Numbered from the stretch's first letter, positions 1 to 9,449 are shown. The stretch: DNA of 64,000 bases from Permianibacter fluminis (GCF_013179735.1 NZ_JABMEG010000001.1:1488001-1552000); one strand, 5' to 3'. Numbers and translations are program-made. The notes: generated by a model from the sequence alone, not told the origin.

Positions 1-2979
1 CTGAGTCTCGGGGCGAGCTCGTCCAACACCACGTTGATTCCGAATGGCAGTCTGGTGTTCGGCGGTTCCTGTGCGGCGCGCACGATCACGGCAACGCCAG
101 CGGCTAATCAGTTTGGCAGCAGCACCATTACCGTCACCGTCAGCGACGGCACCACGACCGATACCGACACCTATGTGGTGACCGTCAACTCGGTCAACGA
201 TGCGCCGAGCATTTCCGATATCAGTGATCAAGGCACCTCCGAAGATACCCCGCTGGGCCCGATTGCCTTTTCGATCAGTGACATCGAGACCGCCGCCGGC
301 TCGCTGGTGGTGTCGGCCAGCTCGTCCAATCAGACCCTGATTCCGAATGCCAATATCAGCTTTGGTGGCAGCGGTGGTTCGCGCACGCTGAGCCTGACGC
401 CGGCGCTGGATCAAACCGGATCGGCCACCATCACCGTGTCGGTGTTCGATGGTGTCGATACCAGCTCGGATACTTTTGTCGTGCTGGTGTCAGCGGTCAA
501 CGACAATCCGACCATTTCCAACATCAGCAACCAGAGCAGCAACGAAGACAACAGCAACACGGTGTCGTTCACGGTAGCCGACAATGAAACCGCCGCCGGT
601 TCACTGACGGTCAGCGCCACGTCGAGCAATACCGCGCTGGTGCCGAACAGCAATCTGGTGTTTGGTGGCAGCGGTGCCAACCGCAACTTGACGGCAACGC
701 CGCTTGCCAACCAGAACGGCAGCAGCACGATTACCGTTACGGTTCGTGATGCCCAGTTGGCAGCCGCGTCGGATGTTTATGTCCTGACCATTGTTGCCAT
801 CAACGATGCGCCGTCACTGGCGACCATCAGCAGTCAAACGGTTACCGAACTGAGTCCGTTTGCCTTGGCGGCGAGCGTGACTGATCCGGATGACAACAAC
901 GATGGTAGCGGCGCGCTGACATTCTCGCTGCCAGTAGCGCCGGCCGGCATGACCATCGGCGCAACCGGCATCATCAACTGGACACCGGGCCAACACACCG
1001 ATGGCAGTTATCCCGTGACCGTGCGGGTGGTGGATGGCGGTGAAAATGGTGCCGGTCCCGCCACCAGCAGCTTCACCATCACGGTGCAGAAACTCGACGG
1101 CGATGCCGATACCATTGCCGATTACGATGACAATTGCCCGCTGCTTGCCAACACCAATCAGGCCGACAACGATGTCGACAACAGCGGCGATGCCTGCGAT
1201 GAAGACGATGACAACGATGGTCTGCCCGACAGCATTGAGTTGGCGCGCGGTCTGGATCCGTTTGATCCGGCCGATGCCAATGCTGATCTCGATGGTGACG
1301 GTCTCAGCAACCTGGCCGAGTATCTGAACTGCGTCGCCAATGCCGATCCGGTTTGCGACGCGATTGCGGTGGATTCGGTCGCACCGGTCATCACCACCAA
1401 CGGCGATCTGACTGTCAACGCCACCGGTTATCTGACCGATGCCGGCGAAACCGCCAGCGCCGAAGATGGTGTTGACGGCACCGTGGCGGTGACGGCGGAT
1501 GTTCACGGTCCGTTCCGGCCCGGTTTGTATACCATCACCTGGACGGCACAAGATGCCGTCGGCAACACCGCCACCAGCGAGCAAATTATCCGGGTGTTGC
1601 CACGTGCCGAAATTGTCCACGCGTTGCAGGTTGGCGAAGGTCAGATCGTGGATCTGGCCGTGCAACTGAACGGTGAGGCACCAGAGTATCCGGTGCTGTT
1701 GGTGTACAACGTCGCTGGTAGCGCCAGCAGCAGCGATCACAATCTCGCCAATGGCACGGTCACCATCAGCAGCGGCCAGCTCGGCAACATTCAATTCACG
1801 ACCACAGCAGACGCCGCGCCAGAAGCCGACGAAACGATTGTGGTGACGCTGACCAGCAGCACCGCCAACGCCACCCTTGGTGACAGCCGGCAAGCGACGA
1901 TCACCATTGTCGATCGGCCGGTACCACCGGAAGTGCGTTTGCAAGCCGAGCAGGCCGGTGACCCGACCCAGATCATCTACACCGATCTGGGCCTGCTCAG
2001 TGTGCGGGCACTGGCAACCGACGCCAATGCCAACACGCTGACTTATGAGTGGCAAGTCAGCGACGACAGCATCAGCAGCAACGCCGCTGGCAATTTGCTG
2101 ACCATTGATCCGTCCGCGCTGGCAACGGGCACCTTTGCGGTGACGGTGGTGGTCAGTGACGGCAGCCATCAAGTGACGCAGAGTTTGTCGATTCGGGTGG
2201 CCGGTGTTGCGCCGGTCTTGCTCGACAGCAATGACAGCGATGGCGACGGCCTCGATGACTTGGCGGAAGGATTGGCTGACAGCGATGGCGATGGCAGCTC
2301 GGATTATCGTGACCCGGTTGATGCGCGTAATCTGCTGGTGATCAATGCCAACGCCGCCGATCGGATGAGCCGACTGATCAGTACTGACCCGGGTCTGCAA
2401 CTGCGGCTCGGTGAACGCGCACTGACAGCACAGCGACAAGGCGCCCGCTTGCTGAGCACCGAGATCACCGACAGCAATGGCGATGTGATCAGCGATGCCG
2501 ATTACGCTCCACTCGGTGAGCTGTATGACTTCGAGCTGGTCGGGCTGAGCGACACCCAGCGTTATGCCCGGGTAATCATACCGCTGGCCATCAACATTCC
2601 ACCGCAGGCGGTGTATCGCAAATTGATTGCCGGCAGCTGGCGCAGTTTCCGGGTCGCCGACGGTGATGAAATTGCCAGTGCGTTGATGGTTGATGGCCGG
2701 TGTCCGGCGCTTGATGCCAACAGCTGGCACAGCGGTTTGAACACCGGCGAGCAATGTTTGCGGCTGACCATTCTCGATGGCGGCAGCAACGACGCCGATG
2801 GCATCGTCAATGGCGTGGTCGCCGATCCAGGTGGCATCGCGATTGCGCGCAGCACACCAGCCGATTCCCCGCCCGATGACGGACCCAATGGTGGCGGCGG
2901 CCCCGCTGCCATCGCACTGCTGCTGGTCAGCGCCAGCTTGATGATCATTCGCCGTCGCCGTGGGAGGCATTCAGCATGA
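1..2979 (+). CDS. Large secreted repeat protein with choice-of-anchor U domain and GlyGly-CTERM-like tail (5' partial)
   Basis: The reading frame is open from base 1, and the first codons continue the repeat pattern, so the gene starts upstream of the window. Visible order: part of one tandem-95-type Ig/cadherin-like unit; two full units of exactly 101 codons (NDxPxISxISxQ starts at about 193, 496 and 799); a He_PIG-like module; an Asp-rich thrombospondin-3/calcium-type stretch (about 1100-1330); an HYR-like module; a Calx-beta-like module; a PKD-like module; a second Asp-rich stretch (about 2230-2310); and a C-terminal domain resembling choice-of-anchor U (DGGSNDADGIVNG near 2775-2815). It ends with a Gly run, a hydrophobic helix and RRRRGR, the layout of rhombosortase-processed GlyGly-CTERM tails. 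Likely a cell-surface or secreted calcium-stabilised adhesin. Its stop overlaps the next start (ATGA at 2976-2979). The module order is clear; the binding partner is unknown. Confidence 0.85.
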   Translation: MSLGASSSNTTLIPNGSLVFGGSCAARTITATPAANQFGSSTITVTVSDGTTTDTDTYVVTVNSVNDAPSISDISDQGTSEDTPLGPIAFSISDIETAAGSLVVSASSSNQTLIPNANISFGGSGGSRTLSLTPALDQTGSATITVSVFDGVDTSSDTFVVLVSAVNDNPTISNISNQSSNEDNSNTVSFTVADNETAAGSLTVSATSSNTALVPNSNLVFGGSGANRNLTATPLANQNGSSTITVTVRDAQLAAASDVYVLTIVAINDAPSLATISSQTVTELSPFALAASVTDPDDNNDGSGALTFSLPVAPAGMTIGATGIINWTPGQHTDGSYPVTVRVVDGGENGAGPATSSFTITVQKLDGDADTIADYDDNCPLLANTNQADNDVDNSGDACDEDDDNDGLPDSIELARGLDPFDPADANADLDGDGLSNLAEYLNCVANADPVCDAIAVDSVAPVITTNGDLTVNATGYLTDAGETASAEDGVDGTVAVTADVHGPFRPGLYTITWTAQDAVGNTATSEQIIRVLPRAEIVHALQVGEGQIVDLAVQLNGEAPEYPVLLVYNVAGSASSSDHNLANGTVTISSGQLGNIQFTTTADAAPEADETIVVTLTSSTANATLGDSRQATITIVDRPVPPEVRLQAEQAGDPTQIIYTDLGLLSVRALATDANANTLTYEWQVSDDSISSNAAGNLLTIDPSALATGTFAVTVVVSDGSHQVTQSLSIRVAGVAPVLLDSNDSDGDGLDDLAEGLADSDGDGSSDYRDPVDARNLLVINANAADRMSRLISTDPGLQLRLGERALTAQRQGARLLSTEITDSNGDVISDADYAPLGELYDFELVGLSDTQRYARVIIPLAINIPPQAVYRKLIAGSWRSFRVADGDEIASALMVDGRCPALDANSWHSGLNTGEQCLRLTILDGGSNDADGIVNGVVADPGGIAIARSTPADSPPDDGPNGGGGPAAIALLLVSASLMIIRRRRGRHSA

Positions 2980-3884
2980 GTGGGCAAAACAAATGGCTGC
3001 TGACACTTTTGCTGCTAACGCTTGCGCCAATGGCGATGCCGCTATGGGCGGAGGAATCATCATGGTCAGTGGATCTGGATGTCACCGGCGGTTATGACGA
3101 CAACGTCGGTCGCAGCCAGTTTCGCCGGGACATCGTCGGCGAGTACATCGGCAATCTCGGCGCCGCCGTGAACTATGATTTTGATCTCGGCGCTACCCAG
3201 GCGTTGACGGCGCGGGTACTGTTCGAATCGGAACACCACGCGGTAATGAAACCGCTGGAACGGGTCAGTGCCGGCGGTGAACTGGTTTATCGCTGGCAGG
3301 GGGAGTTCGGTTTTTTTGAACCGTTTTACCAGCTGACCCTGCGCGGACAGGATGACAATATCGATGTCGATCAGCGCGACTCGACTGTGGTGACGCTGCA
3401 AGCCCAGCGCACCCAGCGGTTGACCGACCGCTGGACTTATCTGGTCGGTCTGGAACGCAAGGTGGCTGACAGCGACGGCAGCGTTTTTGATCTGGCCAGC
3501 AGCCGCGTGTTTGGCAATCTGGATTACCGCATCGATGCCGATTGGATCAGCTACGGCACGCTCAGTTATATCGATGGCCAGATATCGTCAACCGCGCAGA
3601 ACCGGTTCTGTAACGATCTGCCGGCAACCGACATCTATCCGCTCGTTGCGGTGTCCGACCAAATCGAACCGGATCAGGCCTTCGCCGACATGTTCTGCGG
3701 CAGCTGGCTGGCATATAGGCTTGATGCCCACACCATCACCGCGACGCTCGGTTTGAATCGGTCGTTTGCCGATACCTATTCGTTCGATCTGTCGGTGATG
3801 ACAATCCGTTCTGAAGCCAAGGACGACAGCGCGGTGGAGTATGACCGCCAGATTGTTCGTGCCAGCATTTTGATGAGGTTTTGA
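2976..3884 (+). CDS. Putative outer-membrane beta-barrel protein
   Basis: 302 residues. The N-terminus is a Sec signal peptide (MSGQNKWLLTLLLLTLAPMA, cleavage probably after LWA). The mature part has alternating amphipathic strands, few long helices, opening with VDLDVTGGYDDNVGRSQF, and ends in a terminal Phe (ILMRF), the usual BAM signal of outer-membrane barrels. GGYDDNV-type openings are common in barrels that follow surface-protein genes. The start overlaps the stop of the large repeat protein by 4 nt, which suggests translational coupling, so the barrel may help export, anchor or cap that protein. That role is inference; no family name is assigned. It has four Cys but no heme motif. Confidence 0.75.
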   Translation: MSGQNKWLLTLLLLTLAPMAMPLWAEESSWSVDLDVTGGYDDNVGRSQFRRDIVGEYIGNLGAAVNYDFDLGATQALTARVLFESEHHAVMKPLERVSAGGELVYRWQGEFGFFEPFYQLTLRGQDDNIDVDQRDSTVVTLQAQRTQRLTDRWTYLVGLERKVADSDGSVFDLASSRVFGNLDYRIDADWISYGTLSYIDGQISSTAQNRFCNDLPATDIYPLVAVSDQIEPDQAFADMFCGSWLAYRLDAHTITATLGLNRSFADTYSFDLSVMTIRSEAKDDSAVEYDRQIVRASILMRF

Positions 3885-3886
3885 TC

Positions 3887-6106
3887 ATGCGCTATGGATG
3901 GCCGTTGCTAGCCTTGACGGCGCTGACGCTGGTTGGATGCGGCAAGCGCGACGATACCGAGCCGACGCCGGTCGTCGTCACCGCCGATACGCCGAATACG
4001 TTTCTGGTTTTCCCCGATGCCATGCCGGCCTTGGCCGCCGGCAGCTATACCGTTGTCGCTGCAACTGCCAACGCCGGACTCGCCGGCAGCTATCAACTGC
4101 AGTTGACACTCGATGATGGCAGCGTGCAGCAGTTTTCCGGCAGCTGGACCAGTTCCGCTGGTCAGGAACCGCTGGCTGCTGGTAATCCGCGCCACAGTTT
4201 CACGCTGACAAAAGCGGGTGGTGCCAAGCTGCTACTGACCAGTTCCGTCGATGCGTATCTGTATCTGCTGAAAAATGATCAGATCATCGCCCAGGATGAC
4301 AACAGCGGCGGCGGCAGCAATGCGGCGTTGGAGTTGGCGGCTAATGCAGTCAACAGTCAGGCCTATGCCGAGGCGTATTACCGGCTGGTGGACCCGAACA
4401 ATGAGCGCACCACGCTGGCCGACTGGAAGCACAAGAACGGCTTTGATGCCGGCGAACAAGTGCACGTGGTGTTTCGCGACGCCAAGGATCTTGGTTACGG
4501 TCGCAACATGCGGGCACGCCGCAATGATGACGGCAGCGTCGCCATTTTTGTCGAGAACTATCTGGTCGAGCTGGTACCGGAAAGTGCCACCAATTACGGG
4601 CCACTGAATCTAGAAGCGGCCATTCGGGAAGACCGGCAATACCATGTCGGCACCAATGCGATCGAGTTCAGCCCGATCGATCCGGATGATCCGGATTCGG
4701 AAAAGATCATGAAGTTCTTCACCTTTGAGCCGACCGGGACTACAGCCGGTGCGACCCAGAATCGGGTGCTGGAAACCAATCTGGATGGTCGCGGCAAAAA
4801 GTTCATGCCGGGTCCGTGTCTGGCGTGCCACGGTGGTCGCATGCTGCCACTCGAAAGCGATGGCAGCTTTCCGCTGATCACTGCCCGCAGCGCCAAATAC
4901 AACGCGCTGGAAGTCAACGCACTCGAATTCTCCAGCCAGACGGGTTATCGACGTGCCGATCTGGAAGCCGGCCTGCGCGAGCTCAACGAATTTGTTCACG
5001 GCACCCACGTTGTGCTGCGCGACCGACCGGCCGATGAAGCCGCGAAATGGAGCGCCGATTTCGCCATTGATACGGCGGCCGGTCGTTACGGTGGCGATGG
5101 CCTGCCGCTCACGACTGCAGACGACGATTACGTCCCGGCTGGCTGGCAACAAACCGCGTTCCGGCCGGAAGGCGTTGAGCTGTTGTACAAACGGGTGGTG
5201 GAACCGCATTGCAGCAGCTGCCATGCCTTGCAGGGCAATCAGGCCGGCGAGAACGAATTGATTGATGTCGATGGCCAAATGGTCGCGCTGGCGAATTCGG
5301 TGAACTTCTCCAGTTACGAGAAGTTCATGGCCTACAACGATCAGATCATCGATTACGTTTATCGCCGCGGCTTCATGCCGCTGAGTTTGCGCAATTACGA
5401 AAGTTTCTGGCGCGACCCGACCGGCGCGCCGGCCTTGCTGGCGAGCTATCTGCACGATTTTCCGCTGTTCGACAGCAATGGCAATGTGCAGCCGCCCGGC
5501 AATCCGGTTGCCAAGCCCGGTGCCGATCGCATTGTGCATGCGCCGGTGCAGCTGGACGGCTCGGCCAGCCTGTTTGCCGACAGCTATCGCTGGCGCATCG
5601 TGACGACACCGGTTGGTGCCACCGCCGCGCTCAGCGATGCGGCCAGCAGCGCACCGGTGTTGAGTGCGGACATGGACGGCGACTATGTGCTGGAGCTGGT
5701 AGTCAGCGGCCCACGTGGCGACAGCGCTGCCGCGCAATTGGTTTTGACCGTTGACAGTGCGGCCAGCGATCAGCATCAGCTGACCTTTGTTGACGACATC
5801 CGACCGCTGCTCGGTAGTGCGACCAACACCCGCTGCGCCACTTGCCACACCAGCCCGACCTTGAACGTCGGCATTCCGGTGCGCTACGACGATGGCAATC
5901 CGAACGTCTATCGCGATGTGCTGGCGCGGATCAATTTTGCCGACCCGGAAAACAGTCGCTTGCTGCGCAAACCCACCAGCGTTCGTCACGGCGGCGGCAT
6001 GCAGATTGATCGCAGTACCGATGAGGGCCGCGCCACTTACAACACGCTGCTGAACTGGATCCGCGAAGGTGCCGTTTGCGGCAACTCGCCGGGCGTTTGT
6101 CCCTGA
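3887..6106 (+). CDS. Triheme c-type cytochrome-like lipoprotein
   Basis: 739 residues from the ATG at 3887; GAGG sits 8 nt upstream, and the TTG six bases earlier is less likely. The signal peptide ends in lipobox LVGC (Cys18) followed by Gly, so outer-membrane lipidation is expected. There are three CxxCH heme-attachment motifs: CLACH at residues 311-315, CSSCH at 442-446 and CATCH at 650-654. Residues about 30-130 look like a PPC-type beta domain. Residues about 540-630 look like a PKD/Ig-like module placed between the second and third heme sites. The middle region (about 150-300) is not a domain I recognise. The gene begins 2 nt after the barrel gene stops, so it lies in the same operon. 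Likely an outer-membrane electron carrier or redox sensor; the substrate is unknown. Confidence 0.8.
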   Translation: MRYGWPLLALTALTLVGCGKRDDTEPTPVVVTADTPNTFLVFPDAMPALAAGSYTVVAATANAGLAGSYQLQLTLDDGSVQQFSGSWTSSAGQEPLAAGNPRHSFTLTKAGGAKLLLTSSVDAYLYLLKNDQIIAQDDNSGGGSNAALELAANAVNSQAYAEAYYRLVDPNNERTTLADWKHKNGFDAGEQVHVVFRDAKDLGYGRNMRARRNDDGSVAIFVENYLVELVPESATNYGPLNLEAAIREDRQYHVGTNAIEFSPIDPDDPDSEKIMKFFTFEPTGTTAGATQNRVLETNLDGRGKKFMPGPCLACHGGRMLPLESDGSFPLITARSAKYNALEVNALEFSSQTGYRRADLEAGLRELNEFVHGTHVVLRDRPADEAAKWSADFAIDTAAGRYGGDGLPLTTADDDYVPAGWQQTAFRPEGVELLYKRVVEPHCSSCHALQGNQAGENELIDVDGQMVALANSVNFSSYEKFMAYNDQIIDYVYRRGFMPLSLRNYESFWRDPTGAPALLASYLHDFPLFDSNGNVQPPGNPVAKPGADRIVHAPVQLDGSASLFADSYRWRIVTTPVGATAALSDAASSAPVLSADMDGDYVLELVVSGPRGDSAAAQLVLTVDSAASDQHQLTFVDDIRPLLGSATNTRCATCHTSPTLNVGIPVRYDDGNPNVYRDVLARINFADPENSRLLRKPTSVRHGGGMQIDRSTDEGRATYNTLLNWIREGAVCGNSPGVCP

Positions 6107-6203
6107 ATGCAGCATTTGATAAATGTACCGGTTGCAGTTCGCAACCGTTGATGATTGCAACAAACGGCCGCTTGCCATCACGCTGGCGACCAAGGAGAGA
6201 GCT

Positions 6204-6959
6204 GTGAAACGTCATGATGAAAATGCCCGCCGCGAGTTTCTGATGCGCGCGATCCAGACTGGCTTGTTTGGCATGGCAGCCGGTTCCGGCTTGCTGCTGC
6301 CACGCAGTGCCGAGGCCAAGGGTGGTTATTTGCTGCCGCCGGGACGCTCCATTTTTGATTACCGTGGTGATGTTCGCGTCGATGGCATTCCCGCTACGGA
6401 GACCACCTTGATCGGCGCCAACGCGCTCGTTGAAACTGGCAGCAACAGCTTCATCAGCTTTGTCATTGGCAGTGATGCGCACTTGGTGCGGGAAAATACC
6501 CGCGTGCAGTTTTCCGGCAATCGCGCCAGCGTTGCGGTCAAGGAAGAAGGCAACATCCTGACCGACGGCCTGCAACTGTTGACCGGTAAATTGCTGTCGG
6601 TGTTCGGCCGCCGCGAGGCGACCAAACGCTACAATCTGCGAACCACCACCGCCACCATCGGCATCCGCGGCACGGGTGTCTACACCGAGTCAGCATCTGA
6701 TCACAGCTATGTTTGCACCTGCTATGGCGCGGTCGATTTGGGCGCCATCAACGATGCCGGCAGCAAGGAAGACATCGTCTCGGCGCATCATGACGCACCG
6801 CGCTACATTGCCGCTGACGGTCGCACCGGCACCCTGATTACGCCGGCGCCCATGAAGAACCACACCGACGAAGAATTGATGCTGATCGAAGCGCTGGTGG
6901 GCCGGGCACCGCCGTTCGCCTCGGTCAAAGGTTACAAATCACCGCGCAAAGGTTACTGA
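6204..6959 (+). CDS. Tat-exported FecR-domain protein
   Basis: 251 residues. I chose the GTG at 6204 because AAGGAGAGA lies just upstream and because this start places a twin-arginine motif (ARREFLMRA) and a hydrophobic stretch ending PRSAEA at the N-terminus, as in Tat signals. Upstream in-frame ATG 6123 would add 27 residues with no RBS. The mature part is a FecR domain: DVRVDGIPATETTLIGANA, a VRENTRV segment, then TIGIRGTGVYTE. It is not the anti-sigma FecR form, which has a cytoplasmic helix and a membrane span. It stands between the triheme lipoprotein and the CHASE2 cyclase; FecR and CHASE2-cyclase genes are often neighbours, so a periplasmic ligand or partner for the CHASE2 sensor is plausible (inference). 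Confidence 0.85.
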   Translation: MKRHDENARREFLMRAIQTGLFGMAAGSGLLLPRSAEAKGGYLLPPGRSIFDYRGDVRVDGIPATETTLIGANALVETGSNSFISFVIGSDAHLVRENTRVQFSGNRASVAVKEEGNILTDGLQLLTGKLLSVFGRREATKRYNLRTTTATIGIRGTGVYTESASDHSYVCTCYGAVDLGAINDAGSKEDIVSAHHDAPRYIAADGRTGTLITPAPMKNHTDEELMLIEALVGRAPPFASVKGYKSPRKGY

Positions 6960-7036
6960 GCAAAGACGACAAGGGAGGTCATGGCGCAGGGCAGGGGCCA
7001 TGACCGGCGTATCGACACCAACAACAAGAACCCATC

Positions 7037-9274
7037 ATGTTCCGATTCATGCTTGCATTGCGCCGGGTCAGTCCGTCATCGTGGTTGCGCATCCTGACCG
7101 GTTTTGCGCTGCTGGTTTTCTTTTTGCTGCACGTGGTCGGTGCGTTCCGGGTGCCATTGCTAGCCGAGCTGGAACTGGATGCCTACGATCTGCATCTGAA
7201 CCACACGCTCAGCAATACGGTGGATGATCGGATTGTCATCGCCGATATCGATGAAAAAAGCATTGGCGAATTGGGACAATGGCCGTGGCGGCGTGATCGA
7301 TTGGCCAATCTGGTCAAAGTGCTGCTCGATAATTACAAGGCCAAAGTCGTTGCGTTCGACATCGTGTTTCCGGAAGCCGATCGCAGTGATGCCGGACCGA
7401 TTCTGCAGCGTCTGCACGACGGTGCTTTCAATCAGGACCCAGCGGCCCAAGCCGTGCTGGCCGGCTTGCTGACTGAGGTCGATTACGACCACAAATTTGC
7501 TGACAGCCTGCATGGTCGCAATGTCGTGCTGGGCTATGTTTTTGATCAGGCCCACGCCAGCCAGCTGAATGCTCTGCCGGCTTCGGTGGCCGAACTGCCG
7601 GCGGATTTACACGGCCGTTTGCCGGTGCCGCAACCGAAAGGCTACACCGCCAACCTGCCGACGCTGCAAACCGAAGTCAGCAATGTCGGCTTCTTTGATA
7701 ACCCCGCCGTTGACGTCGATGGCATTTATCGTCGGGTGCCGTTGCTGCAGGAATATGCGGGTCAGCTGTATCCGTCGCTGGCATTGGTAACGGCCAAGGC
7801 GGTATTGCCCAATCCGGAACTGCAGGTTGATGTGCAAGCGGTGACCGACGATCTGTTTGCCGTTGAATCGGTGCAGCTCGGTCAGTACCGCATTCCGGTC
7901 GATGCAGCCGGTTCTGTGCTGGTGCCATTCCGTGGCCTGCGCAACAGCTTTGCTTATGTGTCGATCAGCGACATTCTCAATCGCACCCTGCCCGACGCGA
8001 GTCTGCAGGGCAAGATTGTGTTGGTCGGCACCACGGCGCCCGGCCTGGTTGATCTGCGGCCCACGCCCGTGCAAAACGTTTACCCCGGCGTTGAGGTGCA
8101 TGCCAACCTGATCGCCGGCATTCTCGACCAACGCTTGCTGTACCAACCGGAATACATGCTGGCCGCCGAAGTGCTGCTGCTGCTGACCGCAACCCTGCTG
8201 ATGATTTTTCTCGGAGCCCGGCTGCCGCCGCTGCTCAGTGTCGGGTTTGCTTTGGCCCTGATCGGCATTGTGCTGCTGATCCGCATCGTTGCCTGGAATG
8301 GTGGCGTGTTGGTGCCGGTGGTCAATTCGATTCTGCTGATTGCGCTCTTGTACCTGATGAACGTCTCGTACGGTTATTTTGTCGAGTCACGTTCCAAGCG
8401 TTCGCTGGCGCGCCTGTTCGGCCAATATGTGCCGCCGGAACTGGTCAGCGAAATGTCGGAAAATCCGGAGAAAATCACGCTGGAAGGTCAGGCCCGTGAC
8501 ATGACCGTGCTGTTCTCCGATGTCCGCGGCTTCACCACGCTGTCAGAAAAAGTGCCGCCGAAAGAGCTCAGCAAATTGATGCAGGCACTGCTGACGCCGT
8601 TGACGCAAGTGATCCACCGCCACCGCGGCACCATCGACAAATACATGGGCGATGCGGTGATGGCCTTCTGGGGCGCGCCGCTCGATGATCCGCAGCATGC
8701 CCGCAACGCTCTGCTGGCCGCGATTGAAATGCAGCAAGTCGTGGTTCGGCTCAACGATGAATTCAAGCAACGCGGCTGGCCGCCGATTTCCATTGGCGTC
8801 GGTTTGAATACCGGCGTGATGAGCGTCGGCAACATGGGCTCGCAATTCCGCATGGCCTATACCGTGCTCGGCGATGCCGTCAACCTCGGCTCGCGGCTCG
8901 AAGGGCTGACCAAGCTGTACGGCGTCGACATCATCCTCAGCGAAACCACCAAGGAACGGATGCCGGAGTTTCTGTTCCGTGAACTGGATCGGGTCCGGGT
9001 CAAAGGCAAAGACGCGCCAGTCACCATTTATGAACCGGTGGCACTGGCCGAACAATCCTCCGCTGCCGTAAAAGAAGGCCTGGCCCGCTTCCATCACGTG
9101 CTGACCCAATACCGCGCCCAGCAATGGGATCTGGCCGAAAAGCGCCTGAAGGATTTTCTGCGCGACGAACCCAACCGCTACATTTACAAACTCTATCTGC
9201 AACGCATTCAGCACTATCGCGACAACCCACCACCGAATGACTGGGATGGTGTGTTTACCCATACCAGCAAATAG
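7037..9274 (+). CDS. CHASE2-domain class III adenylate/guanylate cyclase
   Basis: 745 residues. One N-terminal membrane span (about 17-37), a periplasmic CHASE2 sensor (about 45-345, with DDRIVIADIDEKSIGELGQW), then three spans (about 373-450) and a cytoplasmic class III cyclase domain. Catalytic positions look intact: metal-binding Asp495 (LFSDVRGF) and Asp539 (KYMGDAVMAFWGAP), and the transition-state pair Asn616/Arg620 (NLGSRLEG). The product is therefore probably cAMP; cGMP cannot be excluded from sequence alone. A short alpha-helical tail follows the cyclase. It is the last gene of the cluster and is followed by a terminator. It probably turns a signal from the envelope, perhaps via the preceding FecR protein, into a cyclic nucleotide. 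Confidence 0.92.
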   Translation: MFRFMLALRRVSPSSWLRILTGFALLVFFLLHVVGAFRVPLLAELELDAYDLHLNHTLSNTVDDRIVIADIDEKSIGELGQWPWRRDRLANLVKVLLDNYKAKVVAFDIVFPEADRSDAGPILQRLHDGAFNQDPAAQAVLAGLLTEVDYDHKFADSLHGRNVVLGYVFDQAHASQLNALPASVAELPADLHGRLPVPQPKGYTANLPTLQTEVSNVGFFDNPAVDVDGIYRRVPLLQEYAGQLYPSLALVTAKAVLPNPELQVDVQAVTDDLFAVESVQLGQYRIPVDAAGSVLVPFRGLRNSFAYVSISDILNRTLPDASLQGKIVLVGTTAPGLVDLRPTPVQNVYPGVEVHANLIAGILDQRLLYQPEYMLAAEVLLLLTATLLMIFLGARLPPLLSVGFALALIGIVLLIRIVAWNGGVLVPVVNSILLIALLYLMNVSYGYFVESRSKRSLARLFGQYVPPELVSEMSENPEKITLEGQARDMTVLFSDVRGFTTLSEKVPPKELSKLMQALLTPLTQVIHRHRGTIDKYMGDAVMAFWGAPLDDPQHARNALLAAIEMQQVVVRLNDEFKQRGWPPISIGVGLNTGVMSVGNMGSQFRMAYTVLGDAVNLGSRLEGLTKLYGVDIILSETTKERMPEFLFRELDRVRVKGKDAPVTIYEPVALAEQSSAAVKEGLARFHHVLTQYRAQQWDLAEKRLKDFLRDEPNRYIYKLYLQRIQHYRDNPPPNDWDGVFTHTSK

Positions 9275-9293
9275 CCACTAATGGGCTCCCGAG

Positions 9294-9322
9294 AAAAATC
9301 CCCGTTTAAACGGGGATTTTTA
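9294..9322 (+). terminator. Rho-independent terminator after the cyclase gene
   Basis: A-rich lead, stem AATCCCCG / CGGGGATT around TTTAAA, then a T run. It lies 20 nt after the cyclase stop and closes the cluster. Confidence 0.85.
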
Positions 9323-9449
9323 TTTGCATGGTGCATCAGCTAATGGCTTTGGCGGGTTTCAATTGACGCCAACGTTTCCTCCCCTTGTCAGCGCAATACA
9401 GGCTATTCGTGCCGGCATAAGAATGGTCCAGCTCACATTAGGGAGTTTT

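Noticed and set aside
814-2970. 718-codon minus-strand open frame opposite the large repeat protein
   Set aside because: It lies wholly antisense to a gene with clear domains. The product is a His/Gln/Ile-rich string with no signal peptide or motif; long open antisense frames are common in this high-GC sequence.
4610-6193. 527-codon minus-strand frame opposite the triheme lipoprotein
   Set aside because: Antisense to a gene with three heme motifs and a lipobox; no RBS and no recognisable domain.
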